Shown here in pieces: positions 1 through 12,645 of a stretch of 64,000 nucleotides of DNA. Position 1 is the first letter of the stretch. Every line of letters begins with the position of its first letter. Source of the stretch: Micrasema longulum (lineage: Eukaryota > Arthropoda > Insecta > Trichoptera > Brachycentridae). Made by a program: the position numbers and the translations under genes. The notes below the pieces were generated by a model. The model was not told the DNA's origin. It did no database searches and saw nothing but the letters and a program-made list of their open reading frames with translations. The stretch is taken from contig JAGVSM010002727.1 in the NCBI GenBank assembly GCA_022494885.1, forward strand, positions 122,612 to 186,611. The letters run 5' to 3'.

Positions 1-1255
1 AATACACGAATTAAGTTTGTGTTCATTAACAGTTCACTGAGATTGCTTTGAAATATGGAAGTGGATTATTCAATGTAAAGTAATTTTATTAGGTAACTTG
101 ACGCCCCGAGAGCTCGAGTTAGGGTTGCTAAAACTCTCATCACTATTAAATCTTGTAATAATTACGCAGTTATATTCGCGAAATACGTTAATAATGAACG
201 CGTCATTAAAATATTAAATTTACGGTTCTTAATAGATTCTCACATTCTATTCCTTAAGGGAGAAATTTTAGTTTCAATTTTTAGATTAACGCTTTCTAAA
301 TTCACTGGTTCAGATCAAAGATTCGATAAATAACCCGTATTGTGGAAGAAAGACTTTTTAAAAAGAAAGAGTACCTACTGACGAGCTCTACGTTTATGGC
401 GCACGAAAGTAATGCGGAAGTGTTGTGAAGCTGCCTGGTTGAGTTTCAATCAAAATTCTCATATAAAAAATCATCACAATTGGATGATTTTTGTTTCAGT
501 GGATAATTTACATGTAAATAAAAACACATTTTTTGTTTTTTGCATATTTTTGTTCAATATTTTTTTTTTCATTCAAAGACGTCTTGAGAACTATTGTTTT
601 CTTTTCCATAATTTGTTTTATTTATTTATTTCACATAAAACTTTTCATTTTTATTTTCTATATTAACATCTCATTATATACTTTACCCAATATTGCGGCA
701 TTTAAATACATTATTTTTATATTTTGTTCTAGTTACAGTAGTTTTTCTAATAATGAATGCGCATATATACACACACATAAATGTATGCTAAGATGTACAC
801 ATACATACATAAATAAATAAAAAATCAATAATAATAGCGAAAAAAATCATACCAGTAGTATTATAAGCACTGCACATAGGTACTGTGCAGATATTGAGCC
901 GAAAAGCATGCCACCGTTGCTGGTTATTTGGCTCCTCTACGCCGGCCAGCTACCGGTCCTTCAACACCCGCACAAATACCTATATACACATACGATTTTA
1001 TTACCGGCTTGACTGACTTACATATTCTATAGCGTTACTTTTTTAACTAAAGAGTCAATTATTTTTTTTCGCAACATAAACGTGAACCTCGCCTGTAGGT
1101 AGAACGTACTATACCCTGTTCAACGAGACTGGCCCACGTTACACGTGCCCGCCACGAGCCCAATGCGTGGAATATATTCCGTCTAGACATTCAAGGGTCC
1201 GTTTTACAGATTTAGTTAAGTGTGTCATATCAAAAAATATATATTTTATTGACTG
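1..1255. other. Gene-free AT-rich stretch
   Basis: No coding signal supported. The two overlapping ORFs of 84-95 codons at 412-820 are made of Phe/Ile/Tyr-rich runs expected from T-rich DNA. Two patches are less AT-rich than the surroundings (about 890-970 and 1085-1200); I recognise neither. Confidence 0.6.
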
Positions 1256-1257
1256 TA

Positions 1258-1450
1258 AATAAATGATTTATTTCAAAAGAGAGTGAAAATATTTTTAAAG
1301 GGGAATATGGAAGTCTAGGCATTTACAGGGCTTATGACGTAAAATTATTTTAAAATAAAAGAGCTGAAACCTTTATCACGTGAGTGAAATTCATCCAGAT
1401 GAACCAAATCACATACTAGGCAACGGTTGTTGGCAAGCAATTTGGTTCAG
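1258..1450 (+). repeat. Foldback repeat family copy (FB), internally deleted
   Basis: Matches the arm of the large palindrome at 11050-11605: 'GGGAATATGGAAGTCTAGGC', then 'ATTTACAGGGCTTATGAC', then a jump straight to 'GAGCTGAAACCTTTATCACG' and 'GAACCAAATCAC'. About 100 bases of the arm are missing in between. 'FB' is a working name used here for this family. Confidence 0.8.
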
Positions 1451-1455
1451 GCATT

Positions 1456-2400
1456 TATGAAAAAGTTGCGTGGACTCAGCGTCAGGGACGTCCACCGTCC
1501 TCGGCGAGTGAAACGTGAATAAATCGACATTTGTAATCTGGCTTTTTTGTATAAAGATTTGTATAGGATTTTTACACCCTTAAAATGGCGACAGTTTTTA
1601 CGATATAATGACCCAACAAAACTTATTTAAAAAAAAAAAGGGATATTGAGCCTTACAAAAAGAATAAGGTCGTACCATATTTACGAATACGTTATATATC
1701 TATTCTAAAAATGGCTGTTTTCAGTGATTTTATAATCTTTGAGAATTTTTTGCACTAACTTACAAGATAAAAATAAAAAAATAAAAGATATTGATGCCCT
1801 AGAGGAAAGTTTGAATTTTGACAAGGTATTTTTAAAATTTGGCTAGGACACTACAAGTAATTTAAATATCTCATCGAAATATCACATTTTAGCATTTTTC
1901 AGCCCACTTAATTTATTTCATTTTATTTCATTGGAAAACCAACAGACATTTATAAATGTACAAGAATCAATTATATAATATATACAATACATATTATAAA
2001 GTCTAATTAGAGGCTTCCACATAATATTGTTATTGTAAATGTTGTCACCTAAAAATTATACATAACATGAAATAACTAATCATACAAAACTAATAATATT
2101 ACCAAAAATGTAGATGTACTACATATTATCAAAAATAAATTTAATTTTGAATATTGGTCACACAGTTGCACATTGTAATATATATTACAACTATAGTTGG
2201 CCATACAGTGTAAATTTATTATGTGCCTAAATACAGAACTACTCATTACTAGCATAACATAGGCTATGAATTCAAGGCGCAACATCATGGCTTAATTTAT
2301 TTTTTTGTAAATTTCATTTTTAAATTAAGTTAAAGAAATGTTTTTTACATCATAACAATTTAATTGAGGATTACTCATAATATTTATAAACTTATTTATT
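1456..2400. other. Gene-free AT-rich stretch
   Basis: I see no gene or repeat I can name. A 70-codon ORF at 2076-2288 on the minus strand has no recognisable similarity. Confidence 0.5.
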
Positions 2401-2404
2401 CATT

Positions 2405-2800
2405 TTGTTAATTAGCGCCCAAAAGGCATTTACAAAAAATAAAAATAAAATACATGCCAACATAATAAATAATAAACACAGAATATACAGAAAAATTATG
2501 TAAAATAAGTAAGGAAGGATATAATAAAAAAATTATACAAAGTAGAAAAAAATACAATAATAACAAAGGTATGCAAGAAAAAACAGTAAGCATATAAACA
2601 AAAAATGCAAAGATATAAGCTTTTGAAATAAATTCTGTAAAGCAAACACAGTAAATGAAGTGTTACGGAAAGCAAGAAAGATAAATTTAAGTTAAATTAA
2701 AAGGCAAGCATATACTATCGCGAAAAAAGAAGAAATAAAAATATGTTTATATGTAATGCGTATTTGCCAATACTACAATGCAATTTTCTATAATAGTAAA
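2405..2800 (-). repeat. Dispersed repeat, copy 1 (LINE-3'-end-like)
   Basis: Read on the minus strand this matches 7075-7480 on the plus strand over about 390 bases: both contain 'AGTATTGGCAAATACGCAT', 'TATCTTTGCATTTTT' and end in 'AAATGCCTTTTGGGYGYTAAT' followed by A/T-rich (AAATA)-like sequence. That ending resembles the 3' end of a non-LTR retrotransposon with a short tandem A-rich tail. A shorter copy of the ending lies at 31165-31215. Confidence 0.65.
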
Positions 2801-3204
2801 AAATAAAAAAAGAAGTTTAAGGTAATAAAAAAAAGTAAATATTTTGTTTAATTTGTGAAATTGAACTGTCAATAATAGTTTGACAAGCAGCTACAAATAA
2901 ACATGATATTGTGGACTTTTAAGATAATAAAACTTTGAGTAGAATGTCTGCAGCCGTTCCATAAGTGTATGTTTTATAGTACGTGTCCTTGTTGAATTAC
3001 TAAATAAAAAAAAATAAAAAAAATTAATAATATAAACGGGTTCCTGTAGGTTATATTTCATCCTCCAAGCCTAGCTCTGAATAGCCAGGCTATTTTTTTA
3101 ATGTTTTTCACCTCTATTGTGATATACGTGTAGTGTTGTGTAGATGTGTAGTGGTTGGCGTCATCATTAGCATACACCAATACAATAAAATTATATTTTA
3201 GGCA
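2801..3204. other. Gene-free stretch
   Basis: A-rich run at 3000-3032; no gene or nameable repeat seen. Confidence 0.5.
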
Positions 3205-3440
3205 TTGCCTCATCCATCATCATCGTCATTGTTTTCCTTACGCAGCTCATGATTTATAGGTCACTGTATTGCTTCACCCGCCGCAGCGTCTCCTGATGAT
3301 TTTTGAAACAACGCTTTGGGTGCCCATCCGAAGTTTTCAAGGGTAAAAACACATTTTAAAATTAATATTTCAGCAATTGAACCAGAGACCTCTTACATGG
3401 CAGGGAAATGCGCTGATCATTAGACCACGAGTCGTTGCAT
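3205..3440 (-). mobile_element. SINE family 1, degraded copy
   Basis: On the minus strand it runs from a tRNA-like head ('CTCGTGGTCTAATGATCAGC', then a box-B-like 'GGTTCAATTGC') through a short body to an ATG/ATC-repeat tail ('ATCATCATCGTCAT' on the plus strand). Order and orientation match the better copy at 29572-29846. Confidence 0.7.
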
Positions 3441-5503
3441 AGTAGGTCAAATAACTCCTATCTAAAACATAATATAGGAGTAAGTTTATTTATTTTTAGA
3501 TATCAAAACGTAAGAATTAGATAAATATGAATGCTCAAACACGCGTGGGTGATGAATGTTACACAATGAACGGTCACTGAAACCAGAAAATGACATACGG
3601 GTATCTTACACCCTTTAATCCACCCGTTCCCGTGATGTGGCGGACGGCGCAGCCAGACGTTGCAAATTGCACTCAATTAATTAATATCTCGGCAAATACT
3701 GTAAATATTACCATGAGTTTTGTGTTATCATGAAGTTTTATTTAACTCATAAAATTACACATATTCTGGTACATTAGATAACTTTAAATGAAATATTTTG
3801 TCCATCAAGATCTCAAAAAACGACATAATATGGATTACTTTGGGATTAATAAAAAAATATTTGAGAGAAAGAGATGTTAACAAATTAGATCATTAAGCAA
3901 ATCACACATATAATTTTAATGAAATGAAAAGAGCAGTGATTATCAAACGATCATTTCCTTACCTCAGGTTACCACACAGTGACTCGAGAGAGTTTTTTTA
4001 ATACATTGTGTTAAGGGTTACAATTTTTTTATCATTGGCCAGAATATTTAGTTATAACATACGTCAGTATTCAAAAGATGGTTAAATAAATTCTATATGA
4101 AAAATGGTTAATAAAATTTAATTGATTACAAATGTTTTTTTTATGTATTGTTTAAATTGTATCATATGTAACCCTTTTAGTCAAAAATTCAAAGGATAGA
4201 TAGTTTTACTTAAAATTAACATAAAAATGATTGGTGATAAAAGTGTGAAGGCCAGGAAATTAGCCGCTAACGTATAAACATCAAATTCTAAATTCTGCAC
4301 ATCATTTATGTTTTTCTTGGTGTGTAACACTGGTTTAACTAAATAATAGATGCATATAAAAACAAGATAACAGATACAGCGAAATCTAGTGAACGTTATT
4401 TATTCTGAATTTTGTAAAAAGGTGATTTTATTTTATTTTTATTTCGTTTCGTAAAATGTCCGCAGATTCGTACTTAATAAATATAAGACTAGTTGGAAGA
4501 AAATAAAACGAAAATATACCAAGAAAAATCGTGAAATTAGAATGTCAGGACATGCGTTGATATTGTAGAAAGTTTTTCACGCGTACAGATCAACACAGTC
4601 GTGCGGGTGGAAATACGAAATATCTTCCCATTTTCTTTCAAGACTTTCAGAACCCATGTAATTTCTGGAATTATTTTGAAAAAAACAATTTAACTTAAGT
4701 TGATCCAGAAAATATTTTTTACGCGTAAAATGTATTATTTTATTTTAGTTTAGTTGAGTTGTTTTCAATTATTTTGTAATACATCAAAATGAAAATCATA
4801 TTTTTGTACTTAATCGTTCAAAAAAATAAGTAAATACGTCTAAAAATAAATAATGTGATATGCTTGTCCTTAAATGAGTTTTCTTCGAAACTTCTGTGGA
4901 AGATAATAACGTATGTGCCTTCGAAAAAAATATAATCATAAAGACGGATGACAAATTCACAAAAATATGTTTCAATCTTTTCAGAGAGTGACTAATTTAA
5001 ATATTTGGTTCACAGACATTTAAAAATTATAATAAAACCAGAAAAATTGACAAGAATTAGACATTTTAAATTTTTCAATAATTATGCGCGAACACAAATG
5101 AAATACATTTATCAACCCTACAAAGGCCGCGTCTTGACTCAAGGGGTCACGCAAGATACATACGAGTATATGTTGTTATGATTGTAGGACAATGACGCAT
5201 GTGATTTTTTTCAATTTCACATGAGAGCGGTTACATAACAATTTATATTTAACATCTTAAAATATTTTTCACCTTTAGAATGCGCAGAGATTGTAATTCT
5301 AGATATATAAAAAAAAAACACAGTTTAAAGTTTTTATTTTTTTTTTGTTTTAAGAGAATTTGAAGGTTCATTTATCTGTACAGACATTTTTTTTGCAATT
5401 TTTTTGCCGGCTAGAAAACGCCTGAAAATATTTTCAGTCCTGAACAGGTTAACTATCGAAGTTCTAGAACCTCAATCTACATATATAATATGTATGTAAG
5501 AAA
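3441..5503. other. Gene-free AT-rich stretch
   Basis: Two kilobases with no ORF above 60 codons and no repeat I can match elsewhere in the window. Confidence 0.5.
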
Positions 5504-6852
5504 GTTGGTACACACTAGCGATGGGAAATCACACAATTCAAAATGTGCGCACGCCATCACCACGCAAACTCATTTGTGGCGCACAATGAGGAATTCCACT
5601 GTTTTCTAATTTCTTTTTTTTCTATTAGCGTACTTTTTAACTAAGCAAAAATACATATTTTTTTTTGTGCGTTATTTACAAAGATATGATTTTTTAAAGT
5701 TACATTTATCAAATACCGTGCCAAGTGACTGTAATCAGTGTGTCACTTTTCAGTAGTGACGTCATGAAACGGTTGGCGTTCTTACTTTCATTGACCTGAC
5801 AAGAATCTGTGGAATATTGTGTTAATTACTTCATTTAGTTGATCGTAATTTGCTCGTTTCTATGTAATGGTTTACGAACGTTTCGATTAAGAAAAACCTA
5901 GAAAGTTGACATAATCTCTGGTTGAAATGCCAAATTATACAAATTATACTCTTTTTTTTCGATTGTCAAAACGTTGCGGGGGCTTTAAGCGGAAACCGGA
6001 AATACTACACGTAGATATAAGGAGTGACGTCATTATTTACGATTTTAACATTTATTTTTGCTTGCGTTTTTGAGATATTTCATCCTACTCCAAAATGTTT
6101 AAATATTCACGTGTACACGAAAACATTTTTAAAATTTAATTCCGGGTTAAGCTGGAATTCCTCATTGTGTGCTACAAACGTGTAACTGTATAATATAATA
6201 ACTAAAATTGCATTGTGTGAAGTTAGCTTCATTGTGTAGTATACACATTATGGTACCTAGCGACCACCTAGCGGGTGTTTTAATAACTAAAATTGTGTTG
6301 TATGAAGTAAGCTTCAGGGTATTGTTAGCAAGGAATGTATTGTATAAAGTTGTAAGTGTAAATCGTGCTAATCAGTAATACCACCTAACAATCTAGATAC
6401 CGTTTAAAAATAAATTTGAATTCTGTTATAAAATCTTATGTTTGTGTTTTTTCGTTTTACGTGACGATATTGCTAATAATTTTCGATGAATTTTAGTTCA
6501 ATTGATTTTTCAACATTTCGATGTAGGTACACAAGTCATAATGTACAATGTATCTGCAAAATAAGCTGTCGAATTGCCTTCTCCAATATTATTAATCGTA
6601 ATATTATTGTTGTTTATTATCACACAAAACAAATTAATGAGGTTGGTACAGTAAATTAACACCGTGCGACTACAATCGTGCGACGTGCAAGTGTGCCCGA
6701 TACACAAACACATTGTGTTAAAAGCGTCAAAACACGTGTGTGGTGTCCATAGAGTAAAAAGTGCACGTGTTTCTCACTACAACACACTGTAGTACAACAA
6801 GTGTGCGCTACACACGGTGTGGCCTCATCACTAGTTGGTAGTTGGTACACAC
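5504..6852. mobile_element. Candidate DNA element with 12-bp flanking direct repeats
   Basis: The 12 bases GTTGGTACACAC occur at 5504-5515 and again at 6841-6852. Just inside lie sequences that are imperfect inverted matches of each other (left 'TAGCGATGGG', right, on the minus strand, 'CTAGTGATGAGG'). This fits an insertion of about 1.3 kb with a duplicated target. A second element (5573-6178) is nested inside. The stretch 6197-6330 holds an imperfect ~84-bp tandem duplication with 'TAATAACTAAAATTG' in both units. No transposase is visible. Confidence 0.45.
5573..6178. mobile_element. Nested ~600-bp MITE with 27-bp inverted ends
   Basis: Left end reads TTTGTGGCGCACAATGAGG then AATTCCA; right end on the minus strand reads TTTGTAGCACACAATGAGG then AATTCCA. 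The interior is non-coding. The inverted ends and lack of an ORF are the evidence for a non-autonomous DNA transposon; superfamily not determined. Confidence 0.65.
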
Positions 6853-7074
6853 ATTCAGTATGTTGTTTTTTGTGTGTATGTGTAGGTACGGAGTCATCAT
6901 TTTCATTTTATACAAAATACATCTTCTACGATTGAACCGGTACATGAATCACAACTCAAGATCGTACCGGGTTAAGTTGCTTCAATAATGTATTGGGAAA
7001 AATAAAATCACAAGTAAAAATAGCATAATACTTACTAGTTTATTTTTATTACCGTACACTTGTTTTTTATTTTT

Positions 7075-7480
7075 TACTATTATATCAAATTGCACTGTAG
7101 TATTGGCAAATACGCATTTAATAGATCCATATTTTTATTTCTTATTTTTTCGTGATAATGTATGCTTGCTTGTTTATTAATTTAACTTAAAAATGTCTTT
7201 CTTGCTTACCGTAACACTTTATTTATTGTTTGCTTTACATGATTTATTTTATAAGCTTATATCTTTGCATTTTTCGTTTATATGCTAACTGTTTTTTCTT
7301 GCATAACTTTGTTTTTATTGTTTTTTATTTTACTTTGTAAAACTTTTTATTATATTCGTTTTCACTAATTTGACATATTTTTTCTGTATATTCTGTGTTT
7401 ATTATTTAGTATGTTAGCATTTATTTCATTTTTATTTTTTGTAAATGCCTTTTGGGTGTTAATGAAAAAAATAAATAAGT
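7075..7480 (+). repeat. Dispersed repeat, copy 2 (LINE-3'-end-like)
   Basis: Partner of 2405-2800 in inverted orientation. It ends in 'AAATGCCTTTTGGGTGTTAA' and an AAATAA-type tail. No reading frame is preserved, so it is probably an untranslated 3' region. Confidence 0.65.
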
Positions 7481-7671
7481 AAATAATAAGCAGAATCTCA
7501 TAAATTAATTTCTTTGATCGTTAATATCTAAATATCTTTAAAAGATTTTTTTTAACACAGCATATTTAAATAAATAAAACAATATGAAGAACATTAAATA
7601 AATTTTACAAAAATGTGAAAAAAAATAAACGGGCATTTTGAGTAATAAATTCCACCTAGTGAACCAAGGAT

Positions 7672-7740
7672 AATAAATACAGTAAAACTCAAATTATCCG
7701 GATTAATGAGAACTGGATTTTATTGCTCTAGAAACAATAC
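7672..7740 (+). repeat. pogo/Tigger-like terminal repeat fragment
   Basis: 'CAGTAAAACTCAAATTATCC' followed by GGATTAATGAGAACTGGA resembles the terminal repeats of pogo/Tigger elements, which read as CAGT...TTATCCGGA...TGGA. Only one end is seen. Related sequence lies at 35090-35705 and 42150-42460. Confidence 0.45.
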
Positions 7741-10320
7741 AGCGAATTGAAATCACTTTAAAAACTTAGACATGTCATTGCACAATCAAATAAAATTTTC
7801 AAACTTCTTTATTATTTATTTCCTTTTAATGATCTGGATATTTGGATGATATTAAACAAAGTTCTAATGTACATCAAAAGACAACATATTTATGACAATG
7901 AAGGTCCATGTAATTAAAACAAAAAATCATTTCAATTGAATACATCTAATGCCCTTCGAATGCAATGTTTTTATACTTTTTGACTTAAAAATGTAGTAAT
8001 AATAGTGGTAGGTATACTTGTAAATTACGAAATAAAATTATATGTACATTTTTTGCGCAAATTTTTGTGCACTGCAAGTTGAAAATAATGGTTTTCGCAA
8101 AAAACCTCTATAAACTGACATTTGACTTTTTTGATCTTGGCTTTTTTGTTGACTGCCAGTTTTAATGCGCCCTTCCAGGTCAAGTGGTTCAAACATGAAT
8201 CGACGAACATGACGAACTGAAGTATTTTATTTTTTTGGGTTGTCTTTTTTCTGCAAATTACAGTTTATACAAATAATAATATGAAAACGAACAATTTTCT
8301 TTGTATGTGGGAACCGCCATGAAAACTCAAGTCCGATCGAGTTTTTTATCGGTGGACGTCCAAGACGCACGGATGTCCGGATCGGAATCTGGCAGGACTA
8401 AACTATATTTTTACTAAATGTACTTTACCTAAGATCATGAATGCGAAGATACGTATGTGTTTATATTTTATTTGCTCGTATTTTGTAAAAAAATATATTT
8501 TATGAAATACTAAAAATATTAAATTTATTTTTAAAAAAAATGTACCTACGACTTTCTACGAAATAGGTTACAAAATAAATAAATAGATAATTAAATCCTC
8601 ATTGTCATTTTAATCTTGGTATGCTTCTGTTTTTTTCAGAAGGCAAAAGCTTTTGCTTTGGGCAAACGATTTAATTTAACGTTTTGGTTTTACTCGAAAA
8701 TTACTGATAAGTGGGTCCGAAAATAAAAGAAGCACGTAAATATTAATATAATAATTTCACTAACCGTATTTGTAGTCAACAAAAGTAGAAATATTGTTTT
8801 TTTAGTTTTTTCGTTACATTATATAACTTATATATATTACATTATATAACACCTTGAGAGGTCAACTTGTGAAAATGCTCATTTCTGGAACTATTGTCAA
8901 TAAATGAACGGAGACGATATTCAAAAAGATCAAATAATTTATTGTTTTAACATAAAAACTGATTCAGTTTATGATACACCTAAACCCACCGATTCTTTTT
9001 TTTTACAAAAAACATATCTTTATTTTCAATTGTTTTATAATATGACGGTCCTTGTTTTGTAAAGTACACTTATAAACAATATTTTTATGTACACAAGCCA
9101 TTCCTCTTAAAGTTCCAGCTTTATTTCGCCAAAAATCAAAAAGCTACATTCCTTTTAATCCTGCCCTCGAACACTAAAAAATAGATTTAAAACAAAAATG
9201 TTTACATTTGTACGATATTTTTAAATAAACGTATTTTCTATTAACCAATGTAAACGATATTTAAAGGACTTTTAAGGCCTGAAGATTTTCCAGGCTTCGA
9301 AAGTTTAAAAGAAGCGAAATCTCTTTTTATTTACTCCTTAAATATCAAATTTTAAAAATACGCAAATTGTACATTTTTCAATAATTAAAAAATATTTATA
9401 TCATGCACATACCTGTACTTATGTGTACCATGATTTTTAATTGATTGAAATAAATTAATGCACTGATAGTATGTTGACGGACGTTCCAGGAAAAAAGAAT
9501 ATGCGTGAAAAATATGTTTTTCCTGTATCTGTAGTGCAAATGCAGGAAAAGATACAAAAAAACAGAATATGCAGAAGATTATTTTAAGTCATTAGTATGT
9601 TTAAACCAAAAAATTACCATGAAACACAAAAAATACACTTTTTGGGAAATCCTGTGACATCGTAAATCTGATAAAGCTAGAGAATCCTAGAGAAGCGTTG
9701 TTCTTAAAGAAAAGTTAAACTTTTCAAAGGCACTTGCAATATGTGGTTAAGCTAATAAATTTGTATTCGTTTAATGACAGTTAACACCAAACGTTGTGCA
9801 ATGTTTTTCACTAATTCAAACAAAACCAAGTAAAAAAATACACAAGTTGGTAATTGTTTGTTTCGTTAAAATGAAAACTATTTTGGCAGTCCTCGAATTT
9901 ATAGTGATTTTTTGTTTTTTTATGTGTTTAAAATCAAAGAGATATACAGGTTAAATGTTTCAACTTAGAGATTAAAAAAAAAAATGAACACATATGTTGT
10001 AGGGCCTAACATCCTTTGACATGTAATCACTCAATTGTAATAAAATCAAGCAACGGTTCAAACTACATTATTAAAAAAAAAAACGTTTAGTAATTGATAC
10101 ATGGTTATTCGTATTAATCAAAATAAAATTAATAGGGACAAACAAAAGGACAGCGGAAAGGAAAACTAAGGAAAGCAATGAGTGGTGGACGATGAATGAA
10201 GAAAAGTAGGATTTTAATCTGCATTTGATTTGAGGTAGAGAAATAAAAAGCAAAAAAAAAAATCAAGTATTTTCTCTGTTATTCTAAATCAAGCTCGTTA
10301 GTTATCTTCTATACATATTA
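7741..10320. other. Gene-free AT-rich stretch
   Basis: No gene seen. ORFs of about 60 codons at 8025-8210 and 10071-10253 (minus) have low-complexity composition and no recognised similarity. A GC-richer patch at 8310-8395 is unexplained. Confidence 0.5.
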
Positions 10321-10567
10321 TCTCGCTCTCCGATGGCGCTACAGCCCATATGGAGCTTTGGCCTCCTGCAACTTTCGCCTCCAACTCTGTCTGCCCTCAG
10401 CCGGCGTCTTCCAATTTGCCACCTGGAGAAACTGCGCTGCATCCCTTCTCACTTTATCCTCCCATTTCAGCCTAGTTCATCCCACTGATCTCCTTCCACA
10501 CTCATTAATCTTTCTGGGACACGTGAATCGGGCATTTGCTGTACATGTCCGGTCCATCTTAATCTAA
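10321..10567 (-). pseudogene. Non-LTR retrotransposon ORF2 C-terminus, frameshifted
   Basis: Minus-strand translation gives RWTGHVQQMPDSRVPERLM, then after a frame change RLKWEDKVRRDAAQFLQVA and NWKTPAEGRQSWRRKLQEAK APYGL followed by a stop. 'W-x-GHV-x-x-MPD' and 'RW-DD-RRDA...W...A-x-DR-x-W(R)' are the usual C-terminal tail of insect LINE endonuclease/reverse transcriptases. The reading frame is broken near the middle, so this is a dead fragment. Confidence 0.75.
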
Positions 10568-10607
10568 TCTGTACATATTATATGGAGTGCTAAATATATT
10601 GAAAATT

Positions 10608-10862
10608 GTAGGCCTCGTGGTGTATGGTCAGCACGTTTGCCTACCACGCAAGAGGTCTTGGGTTCGATTTCTGACACGGGTGAAAAAAAAATTAAAAAGG
10701 GTGTTTTCACACCGGAATATTTCATAGTCCCTGGACTGGTACCTGAAGCGTAAAACTGATCACCTTACCATCATGTAACAAAGAATATCAAAATGCACTG
10801 CAATTCGTGTACCAATGCAGTGCTATATGCACCATTAGGTGCGCAAAGGGAATGATGATGAA
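10608..10862 (+). mobile_element. SINE family 1, near-complete copy
   Basis: Head 'GGCCTCGTGGTGTATGGTCA' carries an A-box-like sequence and 'GGGTTCGATTTC' a B-box-like sequence, so the head is tRNA-derived. The body includes 'CCTGGACTGGTACCTGAAGC' and 'CCAATGCAGTGCTATATGCA', and the tail is GGGAATGATGATGAATGA. The head does not close into an acceptor stem, so it is not a tRNA gene. Confidence 0.85.
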
Positions 10863-11049
10863 TGAAATTATTTTTAAATGCTTAACATAATATGTGAGGG
10901 ATGATTATAATTCGAATATTATCAGTGCATAGGTACTTTATTAAATAAAATATTTTAAAACCCATTAAGTATACATTATTAATGTATGTTTGGATGGGAA
11001 AAAACATTGATGCAATAATAAAAAATATTTGTGACAACAAGTTTCCACT

Positions 11050-11605
11050 TTAAATTTATTTCAACAGAGAGGGAAAATGTTTTTGAGAAGGGAATATGGA
11101 AGTCTAGGCATTTACAGGGCTTACGACCTATCATTGGCTGGTTTAAGGGGCCACTTTACACACTGTGTAACATTCACCATTCGGCCCATGTTTAAACATC
11201 CACATTTGATTAACTCTTCCATCTGTTGACTTTTGTGAAGTAAAAGAGCTGAAACCTTTATCACGTGGGTGAAATTCATCTGGCTGAACCAAATCACCTA
11301 CTAGGTAGCCAGATGAATCTCACCCACGTGATAAAGGTTTCAGCTCTTTTACTTCACAAAAGTCAACAGATAGAAGAGTTGAGGAAATGTGGACGTTCAA
11401 ACATGGGCAGAATGTAAAATGGCCCCTTAAACCAGCCAATGACAGGTCATAAGCCCTGTAAATGCCGAGACTTCCATATTTCCTTCTCAAAAACGTTTTC
11501 TCTCTCTGTTGAAATAAATTTAAATATGAACAACTCCCTAGGGAGAAAATCCAGCCAGTCTTCAAGTATTTGGACATACTCAAACATTGTTGAAAAATTC
11601 CACTT
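11050..11605. mobile_element. Foldback (FB) element, near-perfect ~220-bp inverted arms
   Basis: Left arm 11050-11285 starts TTTAAATTTATTTCAACAGA and runs to CATCTGGCT; right arm 11307-11525 is its reverse complement, missing about 17 bases opposite 11160-11180. The loop is 21 bases. Beyond the right arm, 11526-11605 carries AACTCCCTAGGGAG and 'CAGCCAGTCTTCAAGTATTT', found also in the copy at 50282-50762. Minus-strand and plus-strand ORFs of 60-87 codons inside it are by-products of the palindrome. This is the structural type copy for more than a dozen fragments in the window. Confidence 0.85.
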
Positions 11606-12299
11606 CTTAATCAATCCACTCTCGCCATAGTAATTTTCATACTTGATTTTCCATCGCAAGTTTTTCTTGAGGGCTAATTTTTCTACCAGAACCTTGAATA
11701 TTTAAAAATGACTAATGACTTGAGCCGCTATAATCTGGAGCAAGCCAGAGCTGACATTGACGGGTGAGACAGATGGATGGTGAAATCACAATTTTCAAAA
11801 AAACATCAAAAATACGTTGTCGGGTCTCCACTGCGTAATATATTTCTTTCGTCACATCCTAAAAGCCTTTTAGAAAGGTTATTAACTTTAAAATAAGGGC
11901 AAGCGATGGTGATGGAGCATCCATCAAGTTATTCTGAATTATTTTTGAGTTGTATGGTCGGAGAATTTAAACGAAAAGTTCATTTTTTGATACATTTGAA
12001 AGTTGGTTTTAAGTTAGGTGCGAAAATGACGTCAAAAAATGATGAAGTTCAGTGCTAGGGAAATTGTGTATAAAGAATCTCTTCTTATGGCAAAAATTAA
12101 AACATTAAATTACACGGCTGAGTTTCGTGAAAATGTATGAAAAAAATTATAAAAATGATTTCAATAAAAAAAACTACTTTGAACGACGTCACTAGCTCTT
12201 TCGTATCGACCAACGACAATGTAGTGTTGGGATAGATTTCCGGTTTACGAAAAGCTAATTCACCAATCAGTAGAATTCACCGAAGAGAACTTGTGACGT
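11606..12299. other. Gene-free stretch
   Basis: No gene. No nameable element was seen. Confidence 0.5.
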
Positions 12300-12645
12300 C
12301 ACTTCTTCTTCATCTTTTTTTCCACATTCACTCTTAAGTGGAGCATGTGGACATCACCAGTTGCCTCCAGGAGACCCTATCGCAGCCAGCACTCTCGCAT
12401 CTTTCCATGTCAATCCAGCGCCCCTTAATTTCACAGAATAAAGTCTAAGGATCGTCATTCGGCCTTCGGCTTTCCAGGACGGCGTGATCCCGCAGGTTTA
12501 AAAAAGAGGCAACTTGGGTTTAGGTTCTCCTGAGGCATGCACAGCACGTGTCCAAGCCAGGTCTACTGCTGCATCCTCAAGACGATCGTTATAGGAGGCT
12601 GCTGCGTCCGTTCTCGGACTTCAATGTTAGTTATAAAAGACATAA
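12300..12645 (-). pseudogene. Non-LTR retrotransposon 3' end (LINE subfamily A)
   Basis: Reverse complement is nearly the same as 17070-17400: shared 'GTCCGAGAACGGACGCAGCA', 'GCCTCAGGAGAACCTAAACC', 'GGGATCACGCCGTCCTGG' and 'ACTGGTGATGTCCACATGCT'. The translation corresponds to the C-terminal LRMPQEN...RRPGRP region seen at 17160-17369. Frames are interrupted. With the plus-strand copy it forms an inverted pair about 4.8 kb apart. Confidence 0.8.

Noticed and set aside
412..820. Two overlapping small proteins rich in Phe, Ile and Tyr
   Set aside because: Composition matches translated T-rich DNA; no start context, domain or splice support.
11320..11659. Overlapping ORFs of 63-87 codons on both strands
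   Set aside because: They lie within the foldback palindrome, where an open frame on one strand is mirrored on the other.
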